DNA of 64,000 nt from Pyricularia pennisetigena (taxonomy: Eukaryota > Ascomycota > Sordariomycetes > Magnaporthales > Pyriculariaceae): positions 1,141,366 through 1,205,365 of the forward strand of contig NC_043743.1 of the NCBI RefSeq assembly GCF_004337985.1. Direction: 5' to 3'. The position numbers and the translations under genes were made by a program. Below the pieces are notes generated by a model. That model had not been told where the DNA came from. It did no database searches and was given only the letters and a program-made list of their open reading frames with translations. Below, piece by piece: positions 10,714-23,321 of this stretch; within the stretch, counting starts at the first letter, position 1, and each line of letters begins with the position of its first letter.

Positions 10714-13005
10714 TCTTAACGGGATGGGCCCCGCCGTTCAGCTCAAAGAACCACGGTACCGTATGGCACTTGTCAATCGCGCGGTGTGCGCTGCTAGATC
10801 CGAATTTGTGATAACTTTCAATAATTGAGTTCGGCCCAATATACTATATATACTGCGGAAAGGTAAAAGTTTAAGGTGACAACCAAAGGGTGTGATGCGA
10901 AGACAGAAAGATATGTAAACAGAAATCATAAACCAAGTAGGAAGAACCTAGAAAGATTTCATATCGACAAGCAAAGCACCCCGTGGCATTAAGGCGGGAA
11001 AGGGGCGATGCAACGCCACGAAATAAATTTGGCAGAAATCCAACGAGTGGGCATTACCCGTTGAAAGCAGACAGAGCAAAGCCGCACATAGCTCTGGCTG
11101 ACTATTGCAGTTCAGTTCGTCACCCTTATGCTAGGCCCTCTACAGTAGTATTAAACATGCAATGTCGAGCCAAGTCACATTTTCCCTGCAGAGTATTTTT
11201 TCTCTGGGTGGCATGGTCCAGTAGATCCATCACGAGGGCCTCCCTGTCTGCCTTTTGGAAAGTCGCATGGGGCCAGCTGAGCGCACCATCACCCCTGGGG
11301 AATCCACACACGCTAGGGGCTCTTCCCGAGCCACACTTTATAATCCTTGTTGAATCACCGTTTTTTTTAAAGCCGGGGGAACTCCGCACTGCCGCCATCA
11401 CGATCCAGCCAGCCAGCCGGCCCAGTGGCGGGCAAGGCTGGGCCCTGTCGCATTCTGCCATCTAAATTTCTGACAGGTTTGTTATGCTAATGGTGTAGGT
11501 AGCTGCTTAGTTTTAGACAATCGCAAAATAATCGTTTTTACTTCAGCGTCCATCGCTCATGCTTGGCGGAAACAAGCAATCCGTGGACTACTATAGAATC
11601 AGACCGATCTAGAACTAGAAATCCCCTAGATGGCACTGAAACTCAACAGTCTACTGTGAGATAGTCCTAGGGGGTAGTGGCTTGATTTGCATGCTTGGTA
11701 GGCAGCCACCTTACCTACCAAAATTTAAGTACATCAGCAAGCTTAGTTCATTGGTTGAACCTCTCCTACCCGCCATACTGACATCTGATGCCGCAAAATC
11801 AAGCTTCTCGTCAGTCAAAATAGACGTCTATGCCTGGTAAAAATCCGTTGACACTCCATGTTAGAAGACTAATTTGCGGGGATAAAGATGTTAGCGTGAC
11901 GGTGTTTCGGCAGTTGAGCGTCTCATAGTGGAGGCGTAGTTAAGGTATAAATATCCACTCACCCTTCAGAATGTCTCGAATATCTGCAAAAAAAAAAAAA
12001 GTCTGAGATCAAGATCACACAGTCATCGGAGAGAAAAAAGAAGAAGAAAAATAAACTGAGAGCTATACGATTTCCTTCTCCACTTGACGACGGGCGTGAC
12101 TGATGGAGCCCCTGATTGCAACACACAGCCCACAATCGACACCTGACTGAAGTGTCTCAAATCGCTCCAGGCGCAACTTTGACGTAATAGCAAAGCATCA
12201 CAAGATCGCAACTGGGGAAGCAATGGATTCTATTTCATTAAGTTGTATGCGATTCCCGATTGCTATATCATGAACATGATGGTCTTTCCCCTTCTGCTGT
12301 TGTCTTTCCGCTTTCCATACCTTTCGTGACCTACAGTTGTGGTGCACCTGTGACTAACCACGCTTGTCTGCTAATATCGGATCCCCAATCGCGAGCCATG
12401 CATATCGGCCGAAAAAAATACAACTTGATCAGTATCGAGTGTCAGATGGGCACGTATCCAGTTGTCGCCAACCTGAATGATTTCCTCTTTTCTTTCATCA
12501 AGTTAAAGATACCTAGGGAGCACTATTGCCAAAACTCCGAATGACGATTTAACGCACCTTGCGCCACCTGGCAGATAATGGCGCTTCTCAACGGTGAAGA
12601 AGCGATTACTGGGTACCTGCATAGGTACTTGGGCAATCTTGTAGGATCCACCTTCGCCACAAAGTCGTAGGTCTTTTAGTACTGCGCCGCAATCTAGCTG
12701 CGCAATACAAGAGGTAGATAGCCGTGCGATGAGCATACATAGCCCACACGATATTGATAAGTGTATGAAATGTATACACTTTTTTATGCGTCATCCTCCT
12801 CATTACATCAACCCATGACAGATACTGACAGGCTGTCGAGGGAAGAAATAGGTTCCTACAACCCTGACTATTTTGTACGACGCGCCTCACTCTGAAAACT
12901 CGTCCAGTATGAACAGTAACCGGCTGTTCTCGGCTCGGCTTTGGAAGGCGGCTAAGCTTCGTCCCTAGGACAATACCACCGCGGAATTCACCCGTGATTG
13001 ATAAA
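10714..13005. other. 2.3 kb intergenic region, no gene recognised
   Basis: Upstream of the NLR-like gene and downstream of PML1. It is AT-richer than the flanking genes and has no open frame with domain content. Overlapping frames of about 110-160 codons on both strands at 10983-11465 lack recognisable similarity. A 13-base A run sits near 11988. Confidence 0.5.
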
Positions 13006-14043
13006 TCACTCCTTTGGGGACAGCATGACAACATACTCCCGTGTACTCTGCCCAAACTTAATCACGTCCTTGTGCCTCAGCTCGAGATACCTGCTCTCCG
13101 GGACTTGGTCCCCATTCATGTGCGTTCCGTTGGCGCTCTCCAGATCGAGCAGGTACGGCTTGACGCCGCCCACGCGATCGCCGAACTCGTTCCGCTTCTC
13201 GACGTGCCGAAACTGTATCACCGCGTGCTGCTTGCTCACGCTCGGATGCTCGGCCAGCAAGTCGGCCACCGCGCTATCACGCCCCACGAGCCAGCACGAC
13301 CGCGATGCGAGCGAGATCGTGTCGACCAGGTCGTCGCCCTTGAACACAAAGAGGCGCCAGTCGTCGCGGGCAGGTGGCTTGCGCGCCTCGGGCGGCTCGT
13401 GGTATTTCAGCGTGATCGTGGTCCCGTCCGCCTTCTGCACCGAGTTTGAAGCCGCGGCCAGCACCCCCGTAGCTCCGTAGTTTGGCCTCTCCTTGGGCTT
13501 ATCGGGTTCCGCCTCCCCCCCAGTACCGGCCACGGCGAAGGAGTCGGATTGTGACGGCAGGGGCCCGCTGCGCCGGACTGGTTGTAAAGCCTTTTCATCG
13601 TCGTCCTTCCGTCGGCTACGTGAGCCGTCCCTTCTCCTCCTATCGGAGTCGTGTTTTGAAGATCGTGCCGTATCCTCCCTTGATCTGGAGCGCCTTCTAA
13701 CTTTTCGATCCTTTCTTCTTCCGTCCGAGGAGTCGTCGGGGTTTGAATCATCCCTCCGCCGTCTACTCCTCCTCTCCCTGTCGTCGTATGTCCGTCTAGA
13801 GTCGCGGTCGCGGTCCCGGCTGCGTGACCTCCTCCTGTGGCCCCTATTTTCTGGGCTACGGGAGCGTCTGTGGTGGTCGCGACGCTTCCTCTCCCTCGAA
13901 CCGCCTCGTCCGTCTATATCGCGGTCGCTGTCATCATGTCGCGTTTTTTGCCTACGACTACTGTAGGGGTCGCGCTCATGGTCATCGTGGTCATCGCGCC
14001 GGCGCCGATGTGATTGCCTGTCGGCAGCTGCATCCGAGGCCAT
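13006..14043 (-). CDS. PML1: FHA-domain splicing factor, Pml1/SNIP1-like (RES complex)
   Basis: Single-exon gene of 345 residues. Orthologues (yeast Pml1, animal SNIP1) belong to the RES pre-mRNA retention and splicing complex in the nucleus, with Bud13 and Snu17. The N-terminal half (residues 1-160) is an Arg/Ser/Asp-rich RS-like region typical of SNIP1. The C-terminal half is a forkhead-associated domain with the phosphothreonine-binding set: GRDS, HPSVSKQHAVI, LDLESANGTHMNG. The short linker before the FHA (NYGATGVLAAASN, TITLKYHEPPEAR) is the segment that docks on the partner in Pml1/SNIP1. The ATG is the only one at the 5' end and the stop is TGA at 13006-13008. MPC1 is divergent 525 bases upstream. 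Confidence 0.9.
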   Translation of the reverse strand: MASDAAADRQSHRRRRDDHDDHERDPYSSRRQKTRHDDSDRDIDGRGGSRERKRRDHHRRSRSPENRGHRRRSRSRDRDRDSRRTYDDRERRSRRRRDDSNPDDSSDGRRKDRKVRRRSRSREDTARSSKHDSDRRRRDGSRSRRKDDDEKALQPVRRSGPLPSQSDSFAVAGTGGEAEPDKPKERPNYGATGVLAAASNSVQKADGTTITLKYHEPPEARKPPARDDWRLFVFKGDDLVDTISLASRSCWLVGRDSAVADLLAEHPSVSKQHAVIQFRHVEKRNEFGDRVGGVKPYLLDLESANGTHMNGDQVPESRYLELRHKDVIKFGQSTREYVVMLSPKE

Positions 14044-14568
14044 GTCTGTTTTAGATCAGTTTTTTGTTCTCTATGGTGGCAGAACTTGAACGTGAGGTCA
14101 GATGGTTGTCAAACGGAGCTTTGAAATTGGAGTAAGGAAATAGCTAGAGTAGGTATTGATGTTGCGACAATATCATAAGGGTTAGGGTTACTATGAGCGC
14201 TCCAAATGCGAGGCACACTTGGTACTGTCAACCACACAATAATGCATCATACCGTCGAATACTTAGCATATTGCAAAACGTGTGAGTAAAGCAATTCCCT
14301 CCCTGTCGGCATGGTGTCTGTTCACTAAGGTAGGCGGCCTCGAAGCCAACGGACTTGGTCACGTGAGCTTGCTGTTCCTTGCATAAGAATTACTTTTAGC
14401 AAAGCTTAGGTCCGATGTTGTCCGGTCCCGGGTCCACTAAAAATTTGGAGAAGTTCAACATTGAGTCCAGAGCTTGTCAACGTCCCAAGTGCTTCCAATC
14501 TCGAACTCAACGACTTTTAACAGATCAATCCAATCGACGTCGGCGTCCCAGCGCACTCATTACTCAAG
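14044..14568. other. divergent promoter region PML1 / MPC1
   Basis: A 525-base spacer between PML1 (-) and MPC1 (+), with room for two core promoters. It contains a two-unit telomere-like tract listed separately and no coding signal. Confidence 0.55.
14176..14190 (+). repeat. short interstitial telomere-like repeat (TTAGGG)2
   Basis: The sequence TAAGGGTTAGGGTTA holds two overlapping copies of the filamentous-fungal telomere unit in the PML1/MPC1 spacer. Two units can occur by chance. Short copies of this motif also occur in yeast promoters as binding sites for TTAGGG-binding factors. Confidence 0.6.
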
Positions 14569-15339
14569 ATGGCAGCCCTTGTTAAGTCGGTAAATGCCTA
14601 CATCAGGCGGGACAAGTACCTCAACTACTTCTGCTCAACACGTAAGACGGCGAACCCCCTACTCTTGGCTTTGTTTCTACTTTGCACGACAAAAGTTGGA
14701 CCGGAGCGCGCTGCTGCAGCTGGTCTGGTACTCTAGCACCGATTCTTTCGTCTATCATGAAAATTGGCTTGTCCATTGGCACACCCGAGATATCCGGACG
14801 GCGTCACACCAAAATCCTCTATCCCTTCGGAGCCCCGGAGGTGGAACATGTTCTGTTGGGATTTCCAATTGCTAATATGCGACCGTGAAACCTTGTGTAG
14901 ATTTCTGGGGCCCGGCGTCGAACTTTGGTATTCCCATCGCGGCTGTCATGGACACCCAGAAGAGCCCTGATTTGTGAGTGCCCAGCCGGATTTCCTGCCC
15001 CGCCTGTCCCGTCAGAGTGGTGTTTGGTAGCAGGAAAATACACACAGGGATAAATCCTCACTAACGACTAACTCGCTGCGCAGGATCTCTCCTGTCATGA
15101 CCGGCTCCCTTATCATCTACGCCGGCACCTTCATGCGTTACTCGCTTGCCGTCACACCCAAGAACTACCTCCTCTTTGCGTGCCACTTCGTCAACGCAGG
15201 CGCCCAGCTCACTCAGGGATACCGCTACATCAACTGGAATTACTGGGGAGGCAGGGAACGCGCAGCGCTGGCGAGCCCCGTCTCGGCAGCTGTTGAGGCG
15301 GTCCAGGGCAAGCCCATCCCGGTGCCGGAGAGCAAATAA
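14569..15339 (+). CDS. MPC1: mitochondrial pyruvate carrier subunit 1
   Basis: 133-residue inner-membrane protein, one half of the heterodimer that imports pyruvate into the mitochondrial matrix. Exons 14569-14641, 14901-14973 and 15084-15339 join in phase (GTAAGA and GTGAGT donors, TAG and CAG acceptors). Family hallmarks are the N-terminal amphipathic region (YIRRDKYLNYFCSTHFWGP), the NFGIPIAAVMD segment, SPVMTGSLIIYAGTFMRY as a membrane helix, and the tail CHFVNAGAQLTQGYRYINW. Length matches MPC1 rather than the longer MPC2/3 subunits. The first exon encodes only the first 24 residues plus one base. The stop is TAA. Confidence 0.95.
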
Positions 15340-17472
15340 AGGGGAAAAGGGATGGAATTGATGATGGGGACTTGTCAAGACAGAAAAAGGCTTTTAGACG
15401 CCAAAAAGTCTTCCTATCTCTTCTGCATGTTGACAGACCAACGTATACCGGCGATATTCGACGGGTGAGTGACTTTTGCATGGAGCCTGATATGGCTCTG
15501 TTTGCATAAGACGCCTATCATGTCACTCCGCCAACATATGGATCCCTGGGGAAAGGAAATGTGGTAGATCCCAAAAGACTGCTGCCAGAATTCTCTAGAG
15601 GATGTTGGGATTGGCACAAGTTTTAATAATGAAGCATTTAGAAGGATTGATGATGAGCATTTACAGTAACTATCAATGCGTGTTAGTTTTGCGTATTTAG
15701 ACCTTCAGAACATGACATCTGATTTCTTACCAAGGTAATAATTGGCGGGAAGTCCCGTGTGGAGCCTGTATAACCCGTTTGGCGCCTCTCAACAACTGGC
15801 TTTCGCACATGTCTTCCGGGAGTTTCGGAACCATAACAACAAATACTTGTCCAATGTAAGAATAGGTTGGTTATCGCTCACACCAGTCTTGGTCTAACAG
15901 TGAGCATCTACATTGACACGTGACTAAGCGGAGCCTCAAGATTGCAGTTATTAATGTATGACATTGTATGACATTCTTTCTCACACACCCGTGCTGGCTA
16001 ACACATTAAATATTTCACAGGCTTACATCCCTGACCAATCAACAGGTTGTCAGCACTGCCTTGGGTATGACAGCAAGGATTCGTCTGCGCCTCCTTGGCC
16101 CTTTTTACGAGGTTTAAAGGGATTGAACTTATGTGATCAGATGGCTTTGTCGGAGAAAAAAGAATAGCAGAATCCAGTTCAATTACTGTCTTGACTCTGA
16201 ATTTCACTACTTTCATATCACAGTACAACAAACCTGCGGCCAATGCAAAGAAGCGGTTGCGTTGCGTCATATTGCACAGTGAATACGTAGCCTCCTTTGT
16301 TTTGCATACAACTCGACTCGAGAGTGTAGGTTTACAGCCAATGAATCACAGGTCTATTGCGACAAACATGGGTCTTACTCAGAACAAAGAGGCAAACTTG
16401 ACTTGAAAATGCATTAATGTACTCTGGTCATTTCGCATCTTGAGTGTGATTTAGGTAATGTTGAATTATAGCATGACCTTGTCAATCCATCACAGCAATT
16501 TCTCTACTGTCGCAATTGCAAGTTTAGGTATTCAACGCAAAACTCAGATTGTCCCCTGAGTTGGAAATATTTACATGTGCTTGTGGCCAAGCCTATAATT
16601 ATCCTTCCCCGGTAAAGCCATACCACTGCCGGAGACGGCCTAGACCGCACGCATTCCAGGGGGGGCTGACCGCTTGACAGCATTGAAGAGTGGGGCAATT
16701 TACACAGTGGTAAAACGTGAATCAGTGCACCAAAATTCGATACATGAAAAATATCATCACGGCGGGCCTAGAAATCTTACTCGTTCTCATCCTTCCCTTC
16801 TCCTTCTCTTCTCTCCCGTGTTCTCCAGTCCCCCATTCGGTCTTCCGACCCAAGCGCACCGCATTGTCAATCCTCCCTCCGGGGTGCTCCGTTTCTTTCT
16901 TTATTCTTCTCGCCTGCTGATTTTGGCTCCTTTGTGCGTCAATTTTCGCTGCTTCGGACAAATAAGACAAGACAGCCCGACTGCCTCGTCTAGACTCGGT
17001 TCTTTTCGGAATCTTCTCTGGTCGGCCCATCCATCCCTCGCCAACAGCAAGCCAAAGTCTAGCGACGACGCTGTTTGGCATACGCAATCACGTCTTTCTT
17101 TTCTAATTATCTGAAGAAAACGACGTTCTTGCCAGTGATCGGGATAAGTCTGTGACTTGAACCAACGCCGTTGCGCAATTAGAAAAGAACAGACAAAGGT
17201 CTCCTGAGTCGTCATCAGTCGCTTCCGGATCCTCAAGCCATCGACATTCGGCCTTTCAGATAAACTCCCACGTATCGAGACGCTTTGTGCTGTCGCTCCC
17301 CGCCAATCAACGAGTCTGTTGCGGCTTCAGAGACTAGAAAACACCCTTTCTAGTGTGCGCATACGAGCAGCCAAAATCGAAACCAGAACACAACAGCAAA
17401 AAAACGAAAGAACGAAACCATCCCGAACCCCGGAACATACTGTAGTCGCGATAACTGTGTCTTTTACTAGTC
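15340..17472. other. 2.1 kb intergenic region with pyrimidine-rich leader of eIF2A
   Basis: No gene was found between MPC1 and eIF2A, both on the plus strand. The last 700 bases (about 16770-17470) are rich in C/T blocks followed by an A-rich segment (17395-17420), the pattern of a promoter plus long 5' leader of a highly expressed fungal gene. Several small frames there are unlikely to be genes. Confidence 0.5.
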
Positions 17473-19655
17473 ATGGCCAGTCCACTGCAGTTCGCTACCC
17501 GGACCCTGAAGGACATCCGTGTCTTCAACGCGGATCCGGTCTATGCCGACCTTCCGGGCTTCGAGAAGCCGACGGGCAACTTGCGGTGCTGCGTCTACTC
17601 CCCTTGTGGTCGCTACTTTGCTTGGGCCTCTAATGAAGTCGTCCGCGTGACCGATTCGAACGACGGTCGCGTCCTCGCCGCCCTTTCGATCCCCAACGTA
17701 TACGAACTTGGATTCTCCCCTCGCGGCACCTTCTTCATCACTTGGGAGCGCCCCGGCAAGGATGAAAACGGCGACGCCACCAAGAACTTGAAGGTCTGGC
17801 GCACGGTCGAGGACCTCCCGGAAGGGACTGAGAAGCAGCCGCTCGGTCGGTTTGTGCAAAAGTCACAGAACGGCTGGAACCTGCAGTACACGAATGACGA
17901 GAAGTACTGCGCGCGCATGGTGACCAACGAGGTTCAGTTTTACGACAGTAACGACCTGGCCACTGTCTGGAACAAGCTGCGCGTCGAAGGAGTTAGTGAT
18001 TTTGCGCTGTCGCCTGGAAAGGCACATGCACTGGCTGTTTTTGTGCCTGAACGCAAGGTTTGTATTGCCTTTTGATATTTGTTTGGTGTGTAGGAGGTGG
18101 TGATCTAACCAAAGTTATCTTCCAGGGTCAACCCGCTGCGGTCAAGGTCTTTAACGTTCCTCAGTTCACGGCACCAGTTTCGCAGAAGACTTTCTTCAAG
18201 GGTGATAAAGTTCAGCTCAAGTGGAACGCTCTGGGATCTGCCATTATTGTTTTGGCCCAGACCGATGTCGACAAGTCCAACAAGAGCTACTACGGAGAGA
18301 CCACCCTGTATTTACTGAGTGTCAACGGATCTTTTGATGCTCGCATCTCTCTGGACAAAGAGGGACCCATTCACGATGTCGCGTGGTCGCCGAACTCGAA
18401 AGAGTTTGGTGTTATCTACGGATTCATCCCGGCAAAGATTACAATCTTCAACCAACGTGCCGTTGCCACCCACAGCTTCCCGAGCGGCCCTCGCAACACT
18501 ATCATTTTTTCGCCGACAGGACGGTTTGTGTTGGTGGCTGGATTCGGTAATCTGGCTGGTCAGATCGATGTCTACGACCTTGAAAGAGACTACCGCAAGA
18601 TCTGCACTATCGAGAGCGGCAGCCCCAGTGTTTGCCAGTGGAGCCCTGACAGCCGCTACATCATGACCGCCACTACGTCCCCGCGTCTACGTGTCGATAA
18701 CGGTGTCAAGCTCTGGCACGTGACTGGAACTCTGATGTACAACGAGGATATGGTGGAGTTGTACAATGTCCTCTGGCGACCAGTGCTGCCAGAGCATGCT
18801 CCCACTGGCGACGCACTGCAGCCGATGCCCGCTCCCCATGCGTCGGCAGCCACGTACATGAGCACCGTGAAAACGCCCTCGAAACCCGCGGGCGCGTACA
18901 GACCCCCAGGTGCACGTGGCTCCGTCACCCCTCTCCACTTCAAGCGTGAGGATGAAGGCGGCGCTGCTCACTCTGTTAGCAACGGTGTCAGCCAACTGAA
19001 CCTGAATGGATTTGGCCGTGCACGGCATCAGGTGCCTGGCGCCGATTTTGCTACCGTTCCTGGTGCTGGCGTTCCAGGTGCAGAGCCGGCAGATGACGAT
19101 GGACTGTCCAAGGCTGCGTCCAAGAACAAGAAGAAGCGGGCCAACAAGAAGGCCAAGGACGCTGCCGCGGCGGAGGGCGGCGGTGCCAGCCTCGCGCCCC
19201 CGAACAACTACAATGATACCAACGGAGGTCGGAGTCCCGAACGTAATGGGCGCAATTACCAGCACTCGCATTCGCGCAGCCAGTCACGTAACAACATGAA
19301 CGGCGGCGGCGGCGGCGGTCGCAGCCGCAGCAACACGCACAGACAGACCATGGGCGAAGGAGGTGGCCGGGCGCGGTCTCGATCGGCACGCCCGCAGAAC
19401 CGGCTAGCTAACATCCAGGTGTCATCGCTGCAGGGAGCGGCCCAGGCCCCTGTGCACTCGCCCATCTCGGAGACGGCGCAGAACCCCCAGGCCAAGAAGC
19501 AGAGGGGCCTGCAAAAGAAGATCCGGGCGATTGAGGACCTCGAGATGCGTCTTGCTAGCGGCGAGAAGCTCGAAGACACTCAGATGAAGAAGATCGGCAC
19601 CAAGGCTACCGTGCTTAAGGAGCTCGAGATGCTGGAGAAGGAGATGATGCACTGA
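17473..19655 (+). CDS. eIF2A: eukaryotic translation initiation factor 2A
   Basis: 704-residue protein in two exons, 17473-18057 and 18126-19655 (GTTTGT donor, TTCCAG acceptor, phase kept). eIF2A is the single-chain factor, distinct from the eIF2 trimer, that can bring initiator tRNA to 40S subunits on special mRNAs. The N-terminal 430 residues read as the beta-propeller of the family: SPCGRYFAWASNEVV, LGFSPRGTFFITWERP, DVAWSPNSKEFGVIYGFIPAK, SPTGRFVLVAGFGNLAGQ, CQWSPDSRYIMTATTSPR. A disordered Gly/Asn/Ser/Arg-rich segment follows, then a C-terminal helical stretch (KKIRAIEDLEMRL, LKELEMLEKEM) that carries ribosome and mRNA contacts in homologues. The start ATG is well placed before the first propeller blade. 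Confidence 0.95.
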
Positions 19656-20649
19656 GAAGATGGATCTTCTTTGTGTTCTGATAGTGTGCTAGTTGACGGG
19701 CGGTGTTTTATGTACCTATAATCTGCCTCTGTTGATCCTCTTCTCGCGCTGCGGGCGTGAGAAAACTAAAAGTTACAGAAGTCTTCAGGTCCTGGGGATT
19801 CGATGGGCGGCGGTCTTTGTTACTTTGGATTTCGAATCTTGATGGGTGTTTTTGAGATACAGGCAAAAAGGTCACGTACGACGTGGCCACCCTTGAGTGA
19901 AACTACGCCGAGTTGTGCTTTGGAAGCAAAGAGTTCTTGGCAGTAGAACACAGTAAAAATCTCAACCATGATATCATGTCGATCCCCCAATTAGTATGAG
20001 GCTCGTGTCAGATTTCGGCGTCATCGAGGGACAATGGCTAGTAAGACGCCATGGTTTTGGCAGATAGAATTGGGAATCGAACAACGCATGTGTGCGGGGG
20101 TATCGACGGCTAGGTCTATATAGCTGGATAGCATTTTGCATTGCATAGAACTGTGCTGTTAGCCCTGCATTAGAATGCCACCACATTGGAGTAGGCTCGT
20201 ATGCTAATTAAAAGACTATAGTAAACGCCATAATGTCTTCACAATAGCTTGTATCCATCCAAATATGAACGCGATGTAATGAACAGCTATTCAGCACGCT
20301 TTACCCCCAGTTAGTCTCTTTCCCTAGTAAGACGTGAAGGAACTGCCAAACATCAGATACGCAAGTCGGTTTGCACTGGAGTTCTAGTGTGACCTTCATG
20401 ACAACTCTCAAGCCAGTTCATATCTGTGGGCTTGCTACATGATGGTCAGGGGAATTAGTCCACGCTATTACTCGGATTCTTGCTGACTATACAGTACCCT
20501 TTCATATCCCACTCGCCCAAATTATGCCTCTCCCTTACGCGTTTACTCAAACTAGGTCTCCTGGATGGTGAGTATATCCTCAGTTTAGCCCCAGATTTCG
20601 TCCGTCTCTAGTCCATCAGGGGTCAGAAACCCGCTAAATAAAAAGACAG
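19656..20649. other. 1 kb intergenic region, nothing recognised
   Basis: The spacer between eIF2A and the decayed permease shows no coding signal, RNA gene or notable repeat. Its right part probably held the promoter and first exon of the permease. Confidence 0.45.
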
Positions 20650-22229
20650 CCGCAAACCCAAAACAGTTCTCAACGCGCACTTCCAGAAAACGCCCAGCTT
20701 CTCCAGCAGCATGTCCGCCGGGCTGTCCGCGGCCTACTTCATCTGCCCGCTCGACCGTCTCGGGCCTGGTGCTGCGCCGCTGCGGCTTTCGCGTCACCTT
20801 CATGGTGGGCCTCGCCGTGCTGGCCATCGGCTGCCTCCTGTTCTGGCCTTTGGTGCTCAAGCGCGCTCGTTTGGAGGTTTCTGCGAGAGCATGTTCGTGG
20901 TCGGCGCGGGCCTAGCGACTCCCGAAACCGCGGCCGGTCCGTTCCTCGCCATCTGCGGCGCCCGCCGTGCTACCCCGAGATCCGGCTCAACTTGGCTCAG
21001 ACCGTACATGGGGTTTGGATCTTTTGGTAAGACTAGGACGACAATCGGGAGAACGATGCGGTTGTTAGATAGGAGCGCTGATTGTTGGGTGGGCACATTT
21101 CGAGAAGAAGAAGAAGAAAAAAAAAAAAAAAAGACAAAACAGCTGCGCCTTTTGTTGGTTCACAGCTGTTCTTTGCTAGCGATGTCGGGACGGACGAGGG
21201 TCTCAGAACCGCTCAATGGGTTTATCTCGGCACGGCGGCCTTTGTGGGCCTGCTCATCGTGCTCTTCTTCCTGGCGCCGATGCTGACATGCAGTTCCAAG
21301 AGATTGAAATTGGCCAGCAGAACCCGCGTCCGCTGCGCACGCAGTTCATCCTTTTTCTTGCAGAATGGGCGCAGTTTTGCTACGTTGGAGTACAGGTTGC
21401 AGTGGCGGTAAGTGTTGTTTGGGGCAGCCCTTGACCATGTTCCGAGCCGCATAAGTTGACATTCAGAATTTAACGTACGTAGAAACTACTTTATCCAGTT
21501 TTGTGTCTCATCGGGCACGACAAAGGCACGAGGTGGTGAGGGCACATATTGAACATGACTCCTAGTTGAAGACCCAGACTGCGGCTGAACCCGATTTTAT
21601 CCCCGGACCGCGCCTCCAGCTGAACTCTTTGCCCTTGGACAAGGCCTGTATGCGCTCAACCGCTTCGTCGCAGGAGGGCTGATGACGATACCGGCCGTAA
21701 AGCCTCGTTACATCTTGGCGCTGTATCTGGGCATGCGCTACATATTTATCGCCCTCGCCATGAACACGCGCGGCCCCGTCTCGATAACCATGTTGATACT
21801 AATCCTATGCTTCGAGTCGGCCTGCTTCCCGACCATTTTCATGCCGGAACTAAGGGGTCTTGGCCGCCACACCAAGATCGGAGGGTCGCTCTTTGCGGCC
21901 GCCATCTCGGGAGGCATGGTGTTCCCGCCGATGGCGGGGGCCGCGATGGATGAGAGCGGAGCCCATATGGCTATGGCTGTGCCGATGGTGGAACACATAC
22001 TGGCCTGGACGTGAGTTTACTTCTTACTCTTTTTCTTTTTCTTCTTTTTCTTTCTTTTCCCAGGCAATTTTCAGTTGCATCGTTCTGACAGAAGCAAACT
22101 CACCACAGAAGCCCTCTATACGTCAACGGCTGGAATCGTGAGGTGATGGACATCTACCGTGAAACGACCTACGGCCTCGAGCTCCTGGGCGACAAGGACG
22201 TACAGTTGGACAACCGGGGAGCCCACTAG
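20650..22229 (+). pseudogene. decayed FucP-like MFS sugar permease
   Basis: Remnants of a major-facilitator transporter of the L-fucose/glucose-galactose permease type, read in changing frames. They are TVLNAHFQK and GLSAAYFICP (20670-20750), then a shifted VSGLVLRRCGFRVTFMVGL, back to GGFCESMFVVGAGL, shifted again to YPEIRLNLAQTVHGVW (to about 21027). After an A-rich intron-like stretch come LRTAQWVYLGTAAFVGLLIV (21200-21280), a shift to RPLRTQFILFLAEWAQF, a GTAAGT donor at 21408, and a long open piece from about 21617 (ELFALGQGLYALNRFVAGG to HILAWT). A GTGAGT intron then leads to PLYVNGWNREVMDIYRE and a TAG at 22227-22229. At least three frame disruptions prevent a full product and the N-terminus is missing. 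Splice sites are still readable, so the loss looks moderate in age. Substrate cannot be inferred. Confidence 0.72.
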
Positions 22230-23321
22230 AGCAACCGTCAGGTCCCAGGCGGACGGTGCGGAGCTCACCAAGGCTGCGGATGCCCCCCGCCGAGACACAG
22301 TGAGGCGGTTCGTTGTCATTTCTCCGCATAATCATGCGTCGTTTTGGGTGTAACGACGTAATTCAGGAGGGGAGGACAAGAATCGAAGATCGACGATCAA
22401 GAATGAAAAGAAAAGCCAGACTTTCGGGGGAAAAAAAAGGGGGGTTGCGTGCTACGTCTTTGGTTTGCATGACCCATCGAAAAACTCAACCCGGAAAACA
22501 ACTGAAGAGGCAATTAATAAATTACCGAACTGACGGAATCAATTTCCAAATGTGTCATTTGGAGCGAGACATGTAAGAAAATGCAAACGAATCGAGATGA
22601 AGGTGGATGGAACAAGACGCAGAAGGTCAAAGGATTGGGGAAACAAAAGATGACTGATTAGGCACGAAAGGGTGACAGCTGAAAAAGTAATACTCTCCTG
22701 CCTACCCGAGCGAGCCAAGGTTGGGTCTACCCTATCTGATGGAGGGGGTTAATGATTTTGATGGATGGGACCAGACTGGACATCCCGCGTGATCCATTCA
22801 AAATTGAAGTCTTGGCTTAGAGCTTTGCAGGGCACAAGGGGGCGAACGGGAGGGGGCACGAGGACCAACCGCCCTGGAGCGATACCCCGCCCGCTCCTTG
22901 TCGTCTGATCACTGAGCTGCAAGCAAGGGACTCAAAAAAATGGCTTCAGCTGTGGTGAGAGAAGCTGGTGGGAACAAGTCCAACTAATGCTTTTACGTCG
23001 TCTGTGTTTCTTTTATTTTCTATTTCGATCTTACCCCGGCATGTCTGTGTGTGTATATGTGTGTGATGACAGAGTAGGTAAAATTAATTGAGGCCATGTC
23101 AAGATGAGACAAGATCATTTCATCTCTTGATCGTTTTTTGTTGAGCGCATCTCTCGCCGAGCATGTGAAAATGGACCAACGACCAAAGAATAAAAAAAAA
23201 CCGTGGACAAGCCTCCAGCGGCTGCAGTGCCGGTGCCATGGCGCGGGTTGGGTAGCTTCTTCCCCAAGACTGTCGGCAAACCGTGATTGGTTCAGAGCTT
23301 CTTACCATTTCAGTCCAGGGC

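Noticed and set aside
10983..11465. 160-codon open frame (+) with a 111-codon frame opposite
   Set aside because: No recognisable motif, no splice context, mixed composition; probably chance in a spacer.
14176..14190. Telomere-like TTAGGG units as evidence of a chromosome end or fusion
   Set aside because: Only about two units, within an ordinary divergent promoter between housekeeping genes.
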